A stretch of DNA of 64,000 nucleotides from Tateyamaria sp947503385 (GTDB taxonomy: Bacteria; Pseudomonadota; Alphaproteobacteria; Rhodobacterales; Rhodobacteraceae). The DNA lies in the NCBI RefSeq assembly GCF_051195235.1, contig NZ_JBNFZM010000002.1, forward strand, positions 620,001 through 684,000. The letters are read 5' to 3'. Both the position numbers and the translations under genes were made by a program. Numbering within the stretch: position 1 is the first letter of the stretch; every line of letters begins with the position of its first letter. Positions 24,904 through 33,401 of this stretch are shown here, one piece after another. The notes beneath the pieces were generated by a model, which made no database searches, had not been told where the DNA came from, and saw only the letters and a list, made by a program, of their open reading frames with translations.

Positions 24904-25692
24904 ATGAACAGCGCCGCCCCCCGCACCGGCGAGGGAACGATTGGTAAGGCATTGGATGTGCTCGATCTTGTTGCAGGACAAGAGCGCCCGGTACGCTTTT
25001 CCGAACTGCTCGCGCTGTCCCCGCATCCCAAGGCAACTTTGTACCGGCTGGTGCAAAACCTCACCCATCTGGGCATGTTGCGCTATGATGTGGACCGGCA
25101 AACCTATGCGCCCGGGCTACGCCTTGTGAGCCTTGCCCACGCGGCATGGCGGCAAAGCTCGCTGGCGCCCATCGCCCGGCCCTATATCGATTCGCTCAGC
25201 CAGACCGTGGGCGAAACCGTGCATCTGGCGCAGCTTGACGGGGGGCAGGTCCTTTATGTCGACAAGCGCAACGCAACCGAACCGATTGAGATGTTTTCCC
25301 AAGCAGGCAAGGTCGGTCCGGGTTATTGCACCGGCGTGGGCAAGGCGATGCTTGCCTATCTGCCGGCCGACACGCTGGACACGGCACTGGCCCAGCAGGC
25401 GTGGTTCGCACATACCGCGCACACGCATACGGATGCCGAATCGCTCAAATCCGAATTGGCCGAAATCCGCGCCGAAGGTGTGGCGTTCGACCGCGAAGAA
25501 CATGAACCGGGCATCATCTGCGTCGCCGCCCCGATCCTGTCGGGCGCAGGACGCGCGATTGGCGCGCTCAGCGTCACAACATCCATTTCGCGCAAGTCGC
25601 TGGACGATTTGTCTGCCCTTGCGCCGCACCTGAAATCCACGGCGCAGGACATCGCCGCGGCCGCTGCCAACTGGCAGTTCCCAAGCCAATAG
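24904..25692 (+). CDS. IclR-family transcriptional regulator
   Basis: A 262-residue IclR regulator. The N-terminal winged helix-turn-helix spans about residues 12-65 (IGKALDVLDLVAGQ ... ATLYRLVQNLTHLGML). The effector domain carries VGPGYCTGVGKAMLAYLP near 139 and FDREEHEPGIICVAAPI near 195, the ligand-pocket signatures. The ATG at 24904 follows a GGAGG ribosome site; the much longer open frame upstream is non-coding promoter sequence. It probably controls both the leftward galactoside operon and itself with the ATPase gene. Confidence 0.92.
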   Translation: MNSAAPRTGEGTIGKALDVLDLVAGQERPVRFSELLALSPHPKATLYRLVQNLTHLGMLRYDVDRQTYAPGLRLVSLAHAAWRQSSLAPIARPYIDSLSQTVGETVHLAQLDGGQVLYVDKRNATEPIEMFSQAGKVGPGYCTGVGKAMLAYLPADTLDTALAQQAWFAHTAHTHTDAESLKSELAEIRAEGVAFDREEHEPGIICVAAPILSGAGRAIGALSVTTSISRKSLDDLSALAPHLKSTAQDIAAAAANWQFPSQ

Positions 25693-25709
25693 CATGAGGG
25701 GGAGACACC

Positions 25710-26771
25710 ATGACCGGCGTGACACTCAACAAGGCGATCAAGCGCTACGGCGCGACCCAGGTCATCCACGGCGTCGACCTGACCATCGAAGATGGCGAGT
25801 TCTGCGTGTTTGTCGGCCCGTCGGGCTGTGGCAAGTCCACGCTCTTGCGGATGATCGCCGGGCTGGAGGAAACGTCCGACGGTCAGATCCATATCGGCGC
25901 GCGTGACGTGACCCACATGGACCCGGCGGCGCGCGGCGTGGCGATGGTGTTCCAGACCTACGCGCTTTATCCGCATATGACGGTCGAGGAGAACATGGGC
26001 TTTGGCCTCAAGATGAACGGCGTCGACAAGGCCGAGATCAAGCGTAAGGTCGACGGTGCCTCCAAAATCCTCAAGCTCGACGACTATCTGTCGCGCAAAC
26101 CTGCGGCCCTGTCGGGCGGTCAGCGCCAGCGCGTGGCCATTGGTCGGTCCATTGTACGCGGGCCAGAGGTGTTCCTGTTTGACGAGCCGTTGTCGAACCT
26201 CGATGCCGAATTGCGCGTGGACATGCGGGTCGAGATTGCCCGCCTGCACAAAGAACTTGGGACCACGATGATCTACGTGACCCATGATCAGGTCGAGGCG
26301 ATGACGCTGGCCGACAAGATCGTCGTGCTGCGCGCTGGCTATATTGAGCAGGTCGGAAGCCCTATGGACCTCTACAAAGACCCCGACAACAAGTTCGTCG
26401 CCGGGTTCATCGGCTCTCCCGCCATGAACTTCTTGCGCGGCGTGGCAGAGGCAGGTGGCGTAAAGGTGCCCGCGCTTGCGGACCGGGTCATTCCAACAAC
26501 CGTCGCTTTGCCCGAACCGGGCAGCGACGTCACCGTCGGCATCCGCCCGCAGGACATGGACCTGACCGCCGAACCATCCGCGCTAAGCCTCGACATCCGC
26601 GAACGGTTGGGCGGCGTCGCATACGACTACCTCACCGCCCCCACGGGCGAACGGCTGATCGTAGAGACCAAGGGCGATCTGGCGATGGAAGAAGGCACCG
26701 AAGTCACCGTGTCCTTTGATGAAACGCGCGCGATGTTCTTTGACGCAGAAAGCGAAGCACGCCTGCGCTGA
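25710..26771 (+). CDS. ABC transporter ATP-binding protein of the galactoside importer
   Basis: A 353-residue UgpC/MalK/LacK-type ATPase. It has Walker A GPSGCGKST at residues 36-44, the Q-loop MVFQTYALYPHM, the LSGGQ signature near 134, Walker B FLFDEP and the H-loop YVTHDQVEAM, with a C-terminal OB domain (GIRPQDMDLT ...). It is co-transcribed with iclR (17 bp gap) and divergent from the other importer genes, which lack an ATPase of their own, so it completes that transporter. Confidence 0.92.
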   Translation: MTGVTLNKAIKRYGATQVIHGVDLTIEDGEFCVFVGPSGCGKSTLLRMIAGLEETSDGQIHIGARDVTHMDPAARGVAMVFQTYALYPHMTVEENMGFGLKMNGVDKAEIKRKVDGASKILKLDDYLSRKPAALSGGQRQRVAIGRSIVRGPEVFLFDEPLSNLDAELRVDMRVEIARLHKELGTTMIYVTHDQVEAMTLADKIVVLRAGYIEQVGSPMDLYKDPDNKFVAGFIGSPAMNFLRGVAEAGGVKVPALADRVIPTTVALPEPGSDVTVGIRPQDMDLTAEPSALSLDIRERLGGVAYDYLTAPTGERLIVETKGDLAMEEGTEVTVSFDETRAMFFDAESEARLR

Positions 26772-26795
26772 TCCCGCGAGCCAACCGCAACATCG

Positions 26796-26826
26796 AAAAA
26801 CCGCGCCCCTGTGGCGCGGTTTTTTC
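26796..26826 (+). terminator. Rho-independent terminator after the iclR-ATPase unit
   Basis: AAAAA-CCGCGCC-CCTGT-GGCGCGG-TTTTTT: a 7-bp GC stem with a 5-base loop and a 6-T tail starting 24 bp after the ATPase stop. The A-run on the left also permits read-out termination on the other strand. Confidence 0.92.
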
Positions 26827-26831
26827 TGGCC

Positions 26832-27008
26832 TGTGGATCGGGAGACTGGACGATTGGGGATGAAAGCCACGCAGGTGGATAAAAATCAAAAAATCTTCGA
26901 TACTGTGGGATCTTTTAGCCAAGAAGGTTGTAAAATTATAATGTGTCGCAAACATAGAATATTCGTTGATAATAATTATCCACAACAGCGACACCCAAAT
27001 GTGGATGA
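26832..27008. other. AT-rich intergenic region with four DnaA-box-like elements
   Basis: The 310-bp gap between the terminator and ptsP is far more AT-rich than its surroundings. It has TGTGGATCG (26832-26840), GGTGGATAA (26874-26882), an exact consensus box TTATCCACA (26976-26984) and TGTGGATGA (27000-27008). The most AT-rich segment, about 26880-26985, lies between them. No convincing gene is present. It could be a DnaA-controlled promoter for ptsP (which reads away to the left), a DnaA titration site or a replication-related element. Confidence 0.5.
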
Positions 27009-27136
27009 ATCAGGCAATTTTCCACTGCGTTCTACGGGTCTCTCGTATCGCTGAGCCAGAAAACTGCCGATCGTGGCACACAAACGCGTTCTCAGCGTCG
27101 TGCCTCAGCCTTACACCGTAAGCCCTTCATAAAACG

Positions 27137-29380
27137 TTAGGATTTCCCCTGTCCGCGCAGGTATTCCATAATCGCCGGGCGCACGTTCATGTCGCCGCGA
27201 TGCCGTGCATCCGTGATCACCTTGCGCACATCGTCGAGGTTTGACCGCCTGAGCAGCGATTTCACCGGCCCGATGGACGCCGGTCGCATCGAAAGATTGC
27301 GCAACCCAATGGCGGCAAAACACAGCGCTTCGACCGGGCGGCCTGCATCCTCACCACAGAAGCTCAATGGCGTACCTGAGACTTCGCACCGCTCGACGAT
27401 CCGTTCGATAAAACTCAGGAACGACACGTTCAGAGTGTCGTAGCGCCGCCGCACCCGCTCATTCTCGCGGTCTGCGGCAAAGAAAAACTGTTTCAGGTCA
27501 TTGCCCCCAATGGACAGAAACCCGACCTCTTCAAAGAATTTGTGGGGCGCAAAGGCGAGGCTGGGCGTTTCCAGCATCGCGCCGACCTCAATGCTTTCGG
27601 GCAGGACGTGGCCCAGCTTGCGCTCGCGGTCCATTGCCTTGTCGATCTCGGCCCGCGCGCGGGTGTATTCCTCGTATTGCGCTACAAAGGGGAACATCAC
27701 GGTGAGCGGGCGCCCATTCGCCGCGCGGATCAGCGCCTGCAACTGCATCCGCATCACGCCCGGTTTGTCGAGACCAACGCGGATCGCGCGCCACCCCAGC
27801 GCCGGGTTCGGCTCGTCATTGGGTTTCATGTAGGGCAGCACCTTGTCCGACCCGATGTCGAGCGTGCGAAATACGACCTTTTTGCCGCCCGCTGCATCCA
27901 GCACACGGGAATAAAGCGCGCTCAACTCTGACCGCCGGGGCATCTGGTTGCGCACCAAAAACTGCAATTCCGTCCGAAACAGGCCCACGCCTTCGGCACC
28001 GGAGCCGTCCAGCGACGGCAAATCTGCCATCAGACCAGCGTTCATGTGCAATTTGATCAAACTGCCGCATAACGTTTCGGCCGGCTTGTCCCGGATCGAC
28101 GCATAGCGCTCTGCGGCGGCGGCCTGCATCGCCATCTTGTCGCGGAATGCCGTGACAACAGTGTCGTCCGGGCGCAGGTGTACAATGCCCTGTTCCCCGT
28201 CGACCAATACGTGATCACCGTTCAGCGCCTCCAGCGTGGCGCGCTCTGTGTGCACGATCAGCGGAATGGCCAGTGCACGCGCCACGATTGCCGCATGACT
28301 GCCCACAGACCCAGCTTCGAGGATAATCCCCTTGAGACCGCGCCCATAGTCGAGCAACTCCGCCGGCCCGATGTTCCGGGCCACCAAAATGGGATCGGGC
28401 GGCAGTTCGGCCCCGGTGTCACTGCCCTGCCCGGTCAGGATGCGCAGCAATCGGTTGGACAGATCGTCCAGATCGCTCAGTCGTTCGCGCAGGTAGCTGT
28501 CGGTTGCCTGCCCGATCCGTGTGCGGGCCAGCGATTGTTCTTTTTCCACAGCGGCTTCGGCGCTCAGCCCGCGACTGATGTCCTCTTCCATCCGCCGCAT
28601 CCAGCCCTTGGAATTGGCAAACATCCGGTACGCCTCGAGCACCTGAAGCTGTTCTTTGTCCGCCGCAAGGCTGAGCATCTTGTCGACGCCCACGCGCAGT
28701 TCCTCGACGCCTTCCTTCAACCGCTCCAACTCGCGATGCGGGTCGTCGGCGATGGGGTTGGTGACCACGACGCGCGGTTCGTGCAGCCATATATGGCCTT
28801 CGGCCACGCCTTCCTGCGCGACCGTCCCGCGCAGCATCGCGGGCTGGCTGTGGCGCGCGCCCATGGCAGCCCCTTCGCCCACAAAAGCGCCCAGTTCCGT
28901 CATTTCAGCCAGAACCATCGCCACAACTTCAAGCGCATAGACTTCGTCAGCGGAAAACTCGCGCGCCTGTTTGGATTGGACCACAAGCACGCCCATGCTT
29001 TCGCCCAGTCGCTGGATCGGGACGCCAAGAAAGCTGGAAAACACCTCTTCGCCGGTTTCGGGCATAAACCGGAACCCGCGTGCATTGGGCGCATCCGCCG
29101 TGTTCACGACCTGCCGCCGCCGCGCCACGCGGCCCACCAGCCCCTCACCCAAACGCATCCGCGTCTGGTGCACCGCGTCGGGGTTCAGCCCTTCGGTCGC
29201 ACACAGTTCCAGCGTTTCTTCGTCCCGGAAAAGGTAGATCGAACAAACCTCGGACCCGATGCTGTCGGCGATCAGATGCGTGATCTTGTCCAGACGCGCT
29301 TGGCCCGGGTCATCCCCGGCCATCGTATCCCGCAAGCGCCCCAAGAGCTTGCGGCTTTCGGTCTCCACGCTTTCTGCCAT
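27137..29380 (-). CDS. ptsP: PTS-Ntr enzyme I (phosphoenolpyruvate-protein phosphotransferase PtsP)
   Basis: A 747-residue EI-Ntr. An N-terminal GAF domain (about residues 25-165) is followed by the PEP-utiliser N domain, the phospho-accepting H362 in AGSVGSHAAIVAR, and the PEP-binding TIM barrel, ending LSFCGEDAGRPVEALC ... GLRNLSMRPASIGPVK. The start MAESVETESRKLL at 29380 is the family N-terminus; the open frame to 29500 is upstream sequence. It autophosphorylates from PEP and passes phosphate to NPr, in a regulatory rather than sugar-uptake phosphorelay. It is commonly next to lysC in alphaproteobacteria; here an 800-bp gene-poor gap separates them. Confidence 0.95.
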   Translation of the reverse strand: MAESVETESRKLLGRLRDTMAGDDPGQARLDKITHLIADSIGSEVCSIYLFRDEETLELCATEGLNPDAVHQTRMRLGEGLVGRVARRRQVVNTADAPNARGFRFMPETGEEVFSSFLGVPIQRLGESMGVLVVQSKQAREFSADEVYALEVVAMVLAEMTELGAFVGEGAAMGARHSQPAMLRGTVAQEGVAEGHIWLHEPRVVVTNPIADDPHRELERLKEGVEELRVGVDKMLSLAADKEQLQVLEAYRMFANSKGWMRRMEEDISRGLSAEAAVEKEQSLARTRIGQATDSYLRERLSDLDDLSNRLLRILTGQGSDTGAELPPDPILVARNIGPAELLDYGRGLKGIILEAGSVGSHAAIVARALAIPLIVHTERATLEALNGDHVLVDGEQGIVHLRPDDTVVTAFRDKMAMQAAAAERYASIRDKPAETLCGSLIKLHMNAGLMADLPSLDGSGAEGVGLFRTELQFLVRNQMPRRSELSALYSRVLDAAGGKKVVFRTLDIGSDKVLPYMKPNDEPNPALGWRAIRVGLDKPGVMRMQLQALIRAANGRPLTVMFPFVAQYEEYTRARAEIDKAMDRERKLGHVLPESIEVGAMLETPSLAFAPHKFFEEVGFLSIGGNDLKQFFFAADRENERVRRRYDTLNVSFLSFIERIVERCEVSGTPLSFCGEDAGRPVEALCFAAIGLRNLSMRPASIGPVKSLLRRSNLDDVRKVITDARHRGDMNVRPAIMEYLRGQGKS

Positions 29381-30190
29381 GGCAAATCCGTCCTTCGCGC
29401 GCCGCTGTCGTCTGCTTAGACCACAGCGCGCACGGATTTTGAACGCCGATTTTTCGCAACCGGCGGTTAAGTTACAGTCGGTTGAACGGCAGGCGCTCAA
29501 CGTCCATGGTCAGCACGTGGAATTTGAGGCCGGTTTTGGCCAGAACTGGCAGATCAATCACTTCGGTCGGCCTATTCTCGCCCATATCTGGGAACAGCCG
29601 CCAAAGTTCGCGACCCAAATTTGTGCCATGACAGCCCAGCGGATCAACCACCCTGCTTCAAACGCGATGCTGGGCGTCAACATCTCTGTTGCATAGTGTG
29701 TTTGACGGCGGTTGCTTCAAGGATTTCCTGAAATGATCAGGGACGCCCGAGTATGTCCCAATCAGGCACGGTGACCTTGGCCAAGTTGGGCGCGTCTTCC
29801 AGAAACATCGCATATTGCGCCGACCGCTTGGCCCAACGTCTCCTCGACACCTTTGCTTTGCCTGCGTTGTGTGTGGCACTGGAAGGGTTGCCAAGGATTC
29901 GCCTCAGCGTGGCACAAGGAAACCGACACGCTCACCGGATAACTGGCACAATACAACACCACCTGCCGCCGCGCTCGCAATGCACTTGCGCGGACCGCCG
30001 CAGCTTACCTTTTCAGGATGGCAGGGTTTGTATGCGCGAAAGAACCGCTGTTGGCCGCCCGTTCCCTTGCCGATGCTCTTCCCTGCCGCGCTCGCAACCG
30101 CCAAAGCCATGTCGAACTGCCACAGCAAAGCGACACATCCATGGCCCAGACAGGTTCAACCACTCGGGTATAGCGTTTTTCAGCTACCTC
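29381..30190. other. Gene-poor 810-bp gap between ptsP and lysC
   Basis: No intact gene is convincing on either strand. Short open frames on the minus strand have protein-like composition in pieces (see 29472-29651, and a second run ending at 29737 with residues FLEDAPNLAKVTVPDWDI) but are separated by stops and frame shifts. This suggests decayed sequence. No inverted terminal repeats or transposase motifs were found. Confidence 0.5.
29472..29651 (-). pseudogene. Possible 3' remnant of a protein gene
   Basis: A 59-codon frame reading ... GRELWRLFPDMGEN ... VLAKTGLKFHVLTMDVERL ... and ending at a TAA. Its codon third positions are GC-rich like true genes of this window, and the composition is protein-like. 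Upstream it meets an in-frame TGA with no good start or ribosome site. It looks like the tail of a degraded gene, though a real small ORF starting at GTG 29651 cannot be excluded. I do not recognise the family. Confidence 0.3.
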
Positions 30191-31426
30191 TCAGGCCGCT
30201 TTGTCGAGCTCAAACGCATCATGCAACGCCTGTACGGCAAGCTCCATGTATTTGCGGTCAATCAGCACGCTGATCTTGATCTCAGAGGTCGTGATCACCT
30301 TGATGTTGATGCCCTCATTGCTCAGACATTGGAACATCTTGGCCGCGACGCCAGTGTGGCTGCGCATCCCGATGCCCACGACGCTGACCTTGGCCACGTC
30401 GGTGTCGGCGATCAATTCGGCAAAATTGATGATGTTGCCATTGGCCTCCGCCATCGCTGCCTCGGCCCGCGCCACCTGATCGGTCGGGCACGAGAAGGTC
30501 ATATCCGTTCGCCCCTCTTCCGAGATATTCTGCACGATCATGTCGACATTCACACCCGCATCGCTGAGCGCGCTAAAGATTGTGGCCGCGATCCCGGGAC
30601 GGTCGGCCACACTGACAAGCGTCATCTTCGCCTCATCCCGACTATAGGCGACACCGGCAACCACATTGCTTTCCACGATATCCTCCTCGGCGCACACCAG
30701 CGTGCCCGCATCATCCGATTGTTCCTCAAAACTCGACAGCACCCGCAGGCGCACCGAATAGCGCATGGCCAATTCGACCGAGCGCGTCTGCAACACCTTG
30801 GCACCCAGCGACGCCAGTTCCAGCATCTCTTCAAAGGCGATCCGGTCCAGCTTGCGCGCCTTGGGGCTGACCCGCGGATCAGTGGTATAGACCCCGTCCA
30901 CATCCGTGTAGATGTCGCACCGTTCCGCCTCAAAGGCCGCGGCAAAGGCTACAGCCGTTGTGTCGCTGCCCCCACGCCCAAGCGTGGTGATCCGTCCTTC
31001 CGCGCTCACCCCCTGAAAGCCTGCGACCACTGCAACCTTCATGCCTTCGGCAAACTTGGCACTGATATTGTCGGTCGGGATTTCTTCGATCCGCGCTGCC
31101 GAATGGGCCGAGGTCGTCCTGAGCGGCACCTGCCAGCCTTGCCAACTGCGCGCAGGCACGTCCATTTCCTGCAAAGTCAGCGCCATCAGGCCAGCGGTCA
31201 CGTTCTCGCCCGACGACACAACAGCATCATATTCCCGCGCATCGTACAGGGGCGATGTCTCACCAACCCAACCGACCAGTTCATTCGTCTTGCCCGACAT
31301 GGCCGACACGATGACAATCACATCATGTCCCTTGGCCACTTCGACACCCACGCGCTTGGCGGCGCGGCGGATGCGGTCGAGTGTGGCAACGGACGTGCCG
31401 CCGAATTTCATGACAAGAACAGGCAT
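30191..31426 (-). CDS. lysC: Aspartate kinase
   Basis: A 411-residue aspartokinase. The N-terminal VMKFGGTSVA is at residues 5-14, the SSGENVTAGLMA substrate region near 70, GRGGSDTTAVAFAAAF near 150, and TDVDGVYTTDPR near 174. Two C-terminal ACT domains (VADRPGIAATIFSAL and VVGIGMRSHTGVAAKMF) provide allosteric control by lysine/threonine. It catalyses the first step of the lysine, threonine and methionine pathway. It is a single-gene unit here. Confidence 0.96.
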   Translation of the reverse strand: MPVLVMKFGGTSVATLDRIRRAAKRVGVEVAKGHDVIVIVSAMSGKTNELVGWVGETSPLYDAREYDAVVSSGENVTAGLMALTLQEMDVPARSWQGWQVPLRTTSAHSAARIEEIPTDNISAKFAEGMKVAVVAGFQGVSAEGRITTLGRGGSDTTAVAFAAAFEAERCDIYTDVDGVYTTDPRVSPKARKLDRIAFEEMLELASLGAKVLQTRSVELAMRYSVRLRVLSSFEEQSDDAGTLVCAEEDIVESNVVAGVAYSRDEAKMTLVSVADRPGIAATIFSALSDAGVNVDMIVQNISEEGRTDMTFSCPTDQVARAEAAMAEANGNIINFAELIADTDVAKVSVVGIGMRSHTGVAAKMFQCLSNEGINIKVITTSEIKISVLIDRKYMELAVQALHDAFELDKAA

Positions 31427-31543
31427 GGATCAAAGCCCCGAAACATCTTTCCGCCCGCCTCTACCGCCACGCCTGCATGAACGCAAGACAACCAAAGTCC
31501 GCCCCGTCTCTGTCCCCGAAAAATCCCCGCCGGAGGCATAGCG

Positions 31544-31573
31544 GTCAGGGGCGTCTGAAAAGACGCCTCTGAC
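31544..31573. repeat. 13-bp stem-loop with GAAA tetraloop
   Basis: GTCAGGGGCGTCT-GAAA-AGACGCCTCTGAC pairs over 13 bp with one wobble, capped by a stable GNRA loop on the plus strand, in the spacer between lysC and the SDR gene. There is no U-tract in either direction, so it may protect the 3' end of the leftward SDR-DUF1178-NUDIX message or be a repeat element. Confidence 0.5.
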
Positions 31574-31631
31574 ATAGAATCGTGTCGCGCTTCAGCGCGT
31601 CAATTCGACAAACGCCACGCGACAAAGAGGC

Positions 31632-32276
31632 CTAAAGCGGGTGCGCGCACCCGTCCCATGTCTCAAAACATCCCGTACTGTCCGGGCCGAGGGCGGCAAA
31701 CCGCTCCACCAGCCCCGTCACCGCCTGATCCACGGAAATATCGGCTTCGGCCCCGCCCATATCCGTCCGCACCCAACCGGGATGATAAACGCCCACCGCG
31801 ATGCCCTCTGGCCGCAAGGCGCTGGCCAGATTGAGGCCAAGGTTCAGCGCCGCTGCCTTTGATACGCGGTAGATCAGCGATGTGCCGCTGGCCCGTGTGC
31901 TCGACCCCATCTGGGACGAGATGATGGCCACTTTGGGCGCGGCGCTCAGCGCCAGATTGGGCAACAGACTTTGCACTGTCAAAAACACGCCTGTGACGTT
32001 GGCGGCAAAGGTCTGGGACCACAAATCGGGCGCATAGCCTGTGTCCAATGCCTCGCCCTTGTCCAGATAAACGCCTGCATTGCACACCAGCAAATCCACC
32101 GCGCGTCCTTCCAACGCCTTGGCCATGGCGGTGTGATCAGCGGGCTGCGTGACATCCAGCGTCATTTGCGCCCCTGCTGACCGGCCAGTGCCGGTCACAA
32201 CATGGCCCGCGTTGCGATAATAGTCGGCAAGGCCCGCGCCAATGCCGCGGGTCGCGCCCGTGATAACGATGTGCAT
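31632..32276 (-). CDS. Short-chain dehydrogenase/reductase (C-factor-like)
   Basis: A 214-residue short SDR. The N-terminal cofactor motif ITGATRGIGAGL is at residues 5-16, NAGV near 67, and the catalytic Ser with YRVSK near 137, all intact. Its short length and HPGWVRTDMGG motif are typical of the C-factor/sniffer-like SDRs, whose substrates are mostly unknown. It lies 4 bp after the DUF1178 gene, probably in a leftward operon with it and the NUDIX gene. Confidence 0.8.
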   Translation of the reverse strand: MHIVITGATRGIGAGLADYYRNAGHVVTGTGRSAGAQMTLDVTQPADHTAMAKALEGRAVDLLVCNAGVYLDKGEALDTGYAPDLWSQTFAANVTGVFLTVQSLLPNLALSAAPKVAIISSQMGSSTRASGTSLIYRVSKAAALNLGLNLASALRPEGIAVGVYHPGWVRTDMGGAEADISVDQAVTGLVERFAALGPDSTGCFETWDGCAHPL

Positions 32277-32280
32277 GACG

Positions 32281-32700
32281 TCAGTTCGCTTTCCGTGTGG
32301 GAATGAATGGCAGCGGCGCCACAGGCACCCCGTCTTCGATCAAGGATTTCGCCTCTTCGGGTTTGGCCTCGCCAAAAATGGGGCGATCGGGCACGTCACC
32401 CAAATGCTGGGCCCGCGCTTCTTTGGCAAAGTCGCCGCCCACGTAGGTTGCATTGGCTTCGATATTCGCGCGCAGCTTGGCCAGCGCCGCGGATGTATCC
32501 TCGGCGGGCGGTTCCGCCGGTGCGTCGGCGTCCCGCACGGTCTTTACCCGCGGTGCCATCAACGCTTTGGCAATGCGGGGCGATCCGCACACCGCGCAGG
32601 TCACGTGTCCCGCACCATGCAAGCTGTCATAGGCTTGGGCGCTGGCAAACCAGCTCTCGAACCCATGGCCGTCATCACATTTCAACGCATATTTGATCAT
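32281..32700 (-). CDS. DUF1178 family zinc-ribbon-like protein
   Basis: A 139-residue protein beginning MIKYALKCDDGHGFESWF, with a second pair in VTCAVCGSPRIAKALMAPRV, the four-residue metal-ribbon layout of DUF1178. The rest is a charged helical stretch ending PFIPTRKAN. The start at 32700 fits the conserved N-terminus. The function of the family is unknown; it is widespread in alphaproteobacteria and usually near a NUDIX gene, as here. Confidence 0.88.
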   Translation of the reverse strand: MIKYALKCDDGHGFESWFASAQAYDSLHGAGHVTCAVCGSPRIAKALMAPRVKTVRDADAPAEPPAEDTSAALAKLRANIEANATYVGGDFAKEARAQHLGDVPDRPIFGEAKPEEAKSLIEDGVPVAPLPFIPTRKAN

Positions 32701-32756
32701 CGTGTGCCGAAGATAGGCAGAGACACGCAAATGGCAATCCGACACATCGTCCCGGA

Positions 32757-33236
32757 TCAACGCCAGTGGCGCGGGTCAAAGTCGCGCAGGATACGCGCCA
32801 GTTCCGGCTCACCCACCATGGCCGCCGCCTTTTTGCGGCTGACCCATTTGCGCTTGCGCTGCCCGGCTTCGGGAAAATCCGCCTCTAGCGAAATCACGCG
32901 CACGGCATAAACCATTGCCACACAGGGCAAATCCGTATCGTCATCTGTGATCTTGGTGTAGGAGAACAGCCCCAATGGCCTCGGATCGGGGCGTCCGACC
33001 ACGCCCGCTTCTTCCCACGCTTCCTGTGCTGCACTCTCGTAAGGGGTCATGTTGTTGATCGGCCACCCTTTGGGCACGATCCAGCGGCCTGTCCCGCGAG
33101 ACGTCACCAAAAGCACCTGCACTTTGTCATTTTTGACGCGGTAGCACAGCGCCGCAAACTGGGTGCGGACGTCGCTTTTGTGTCCCTTGCCAAACGACAA
33201 TGGCAACTGCTTGATCATCGGGGCCGTCAATTTCAA
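32757..33236 (-). CDS. NUDIX hydrolase
   Basis: A 159-residue NUDIX protein of the DIPP-like group. The box reads PKGWPINNMTPYESAAQEAWEEAGVVG near residues 55-80 (metal-binding EAWEE). The usual Arg of REUxEE is Gln here, while the two metal-binding glutamates are kept. It would hydrolyse a nucleoside diphosphate linked to another moiety; the substrate is unknown. It is the first gene of the leftward NUDIX-DUF1178-SDR group. Confidence 0.88.
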   Translation of the reverse strand: MKLTAPMIKQLPLSFGKGHKSDVRTQFAALCYRVKNDKVQVLLVTSRGTGRWIVPKGWPINNMTPYESAAQEAWEEAGVVGRPDPRPLGLFSYTKITDDDTDLPCVAMVYAVRVISLEADFPEAGQRKRKWVSRKKAAAMVGEPELARILRDFDPRHWR

Positions 33237-33245
33237 ATCCTGCTT

Positions 33246-33254
33246 TTATCCACA
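33246..33254. promoter_or_regulatory. Isolated consensus DnaA box
   Basis: An exact TTATCCACA 10 bp upstream of the NUDIX start in the 165-bp spacer to modA. A single box can occur by chance, but the second exact copy in this window (26976) makes it worth noting. Confidence 0.35.
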
Positions 33255-33401
33255 ACATAGGCGATTTTGCCCGCAATATCCAGAATCCTTGTGTTATTAA
33301 TGTTCTAGCTCCACAAGATGATGCGTTTGTGACAGGCTAGCGCAAGCGCGTTACCACGATGTTGCTTGAGACTGCGCGCGCAATGACCATAAGTTTGGCC
33401 C

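Noticed and set aside
33237..33401. ModE box or molybdenum-cofactor riboswitch before modA
   Set aside because: No ModE-like palindrome or long structured leader could be drawn in the 165-bp spacer.
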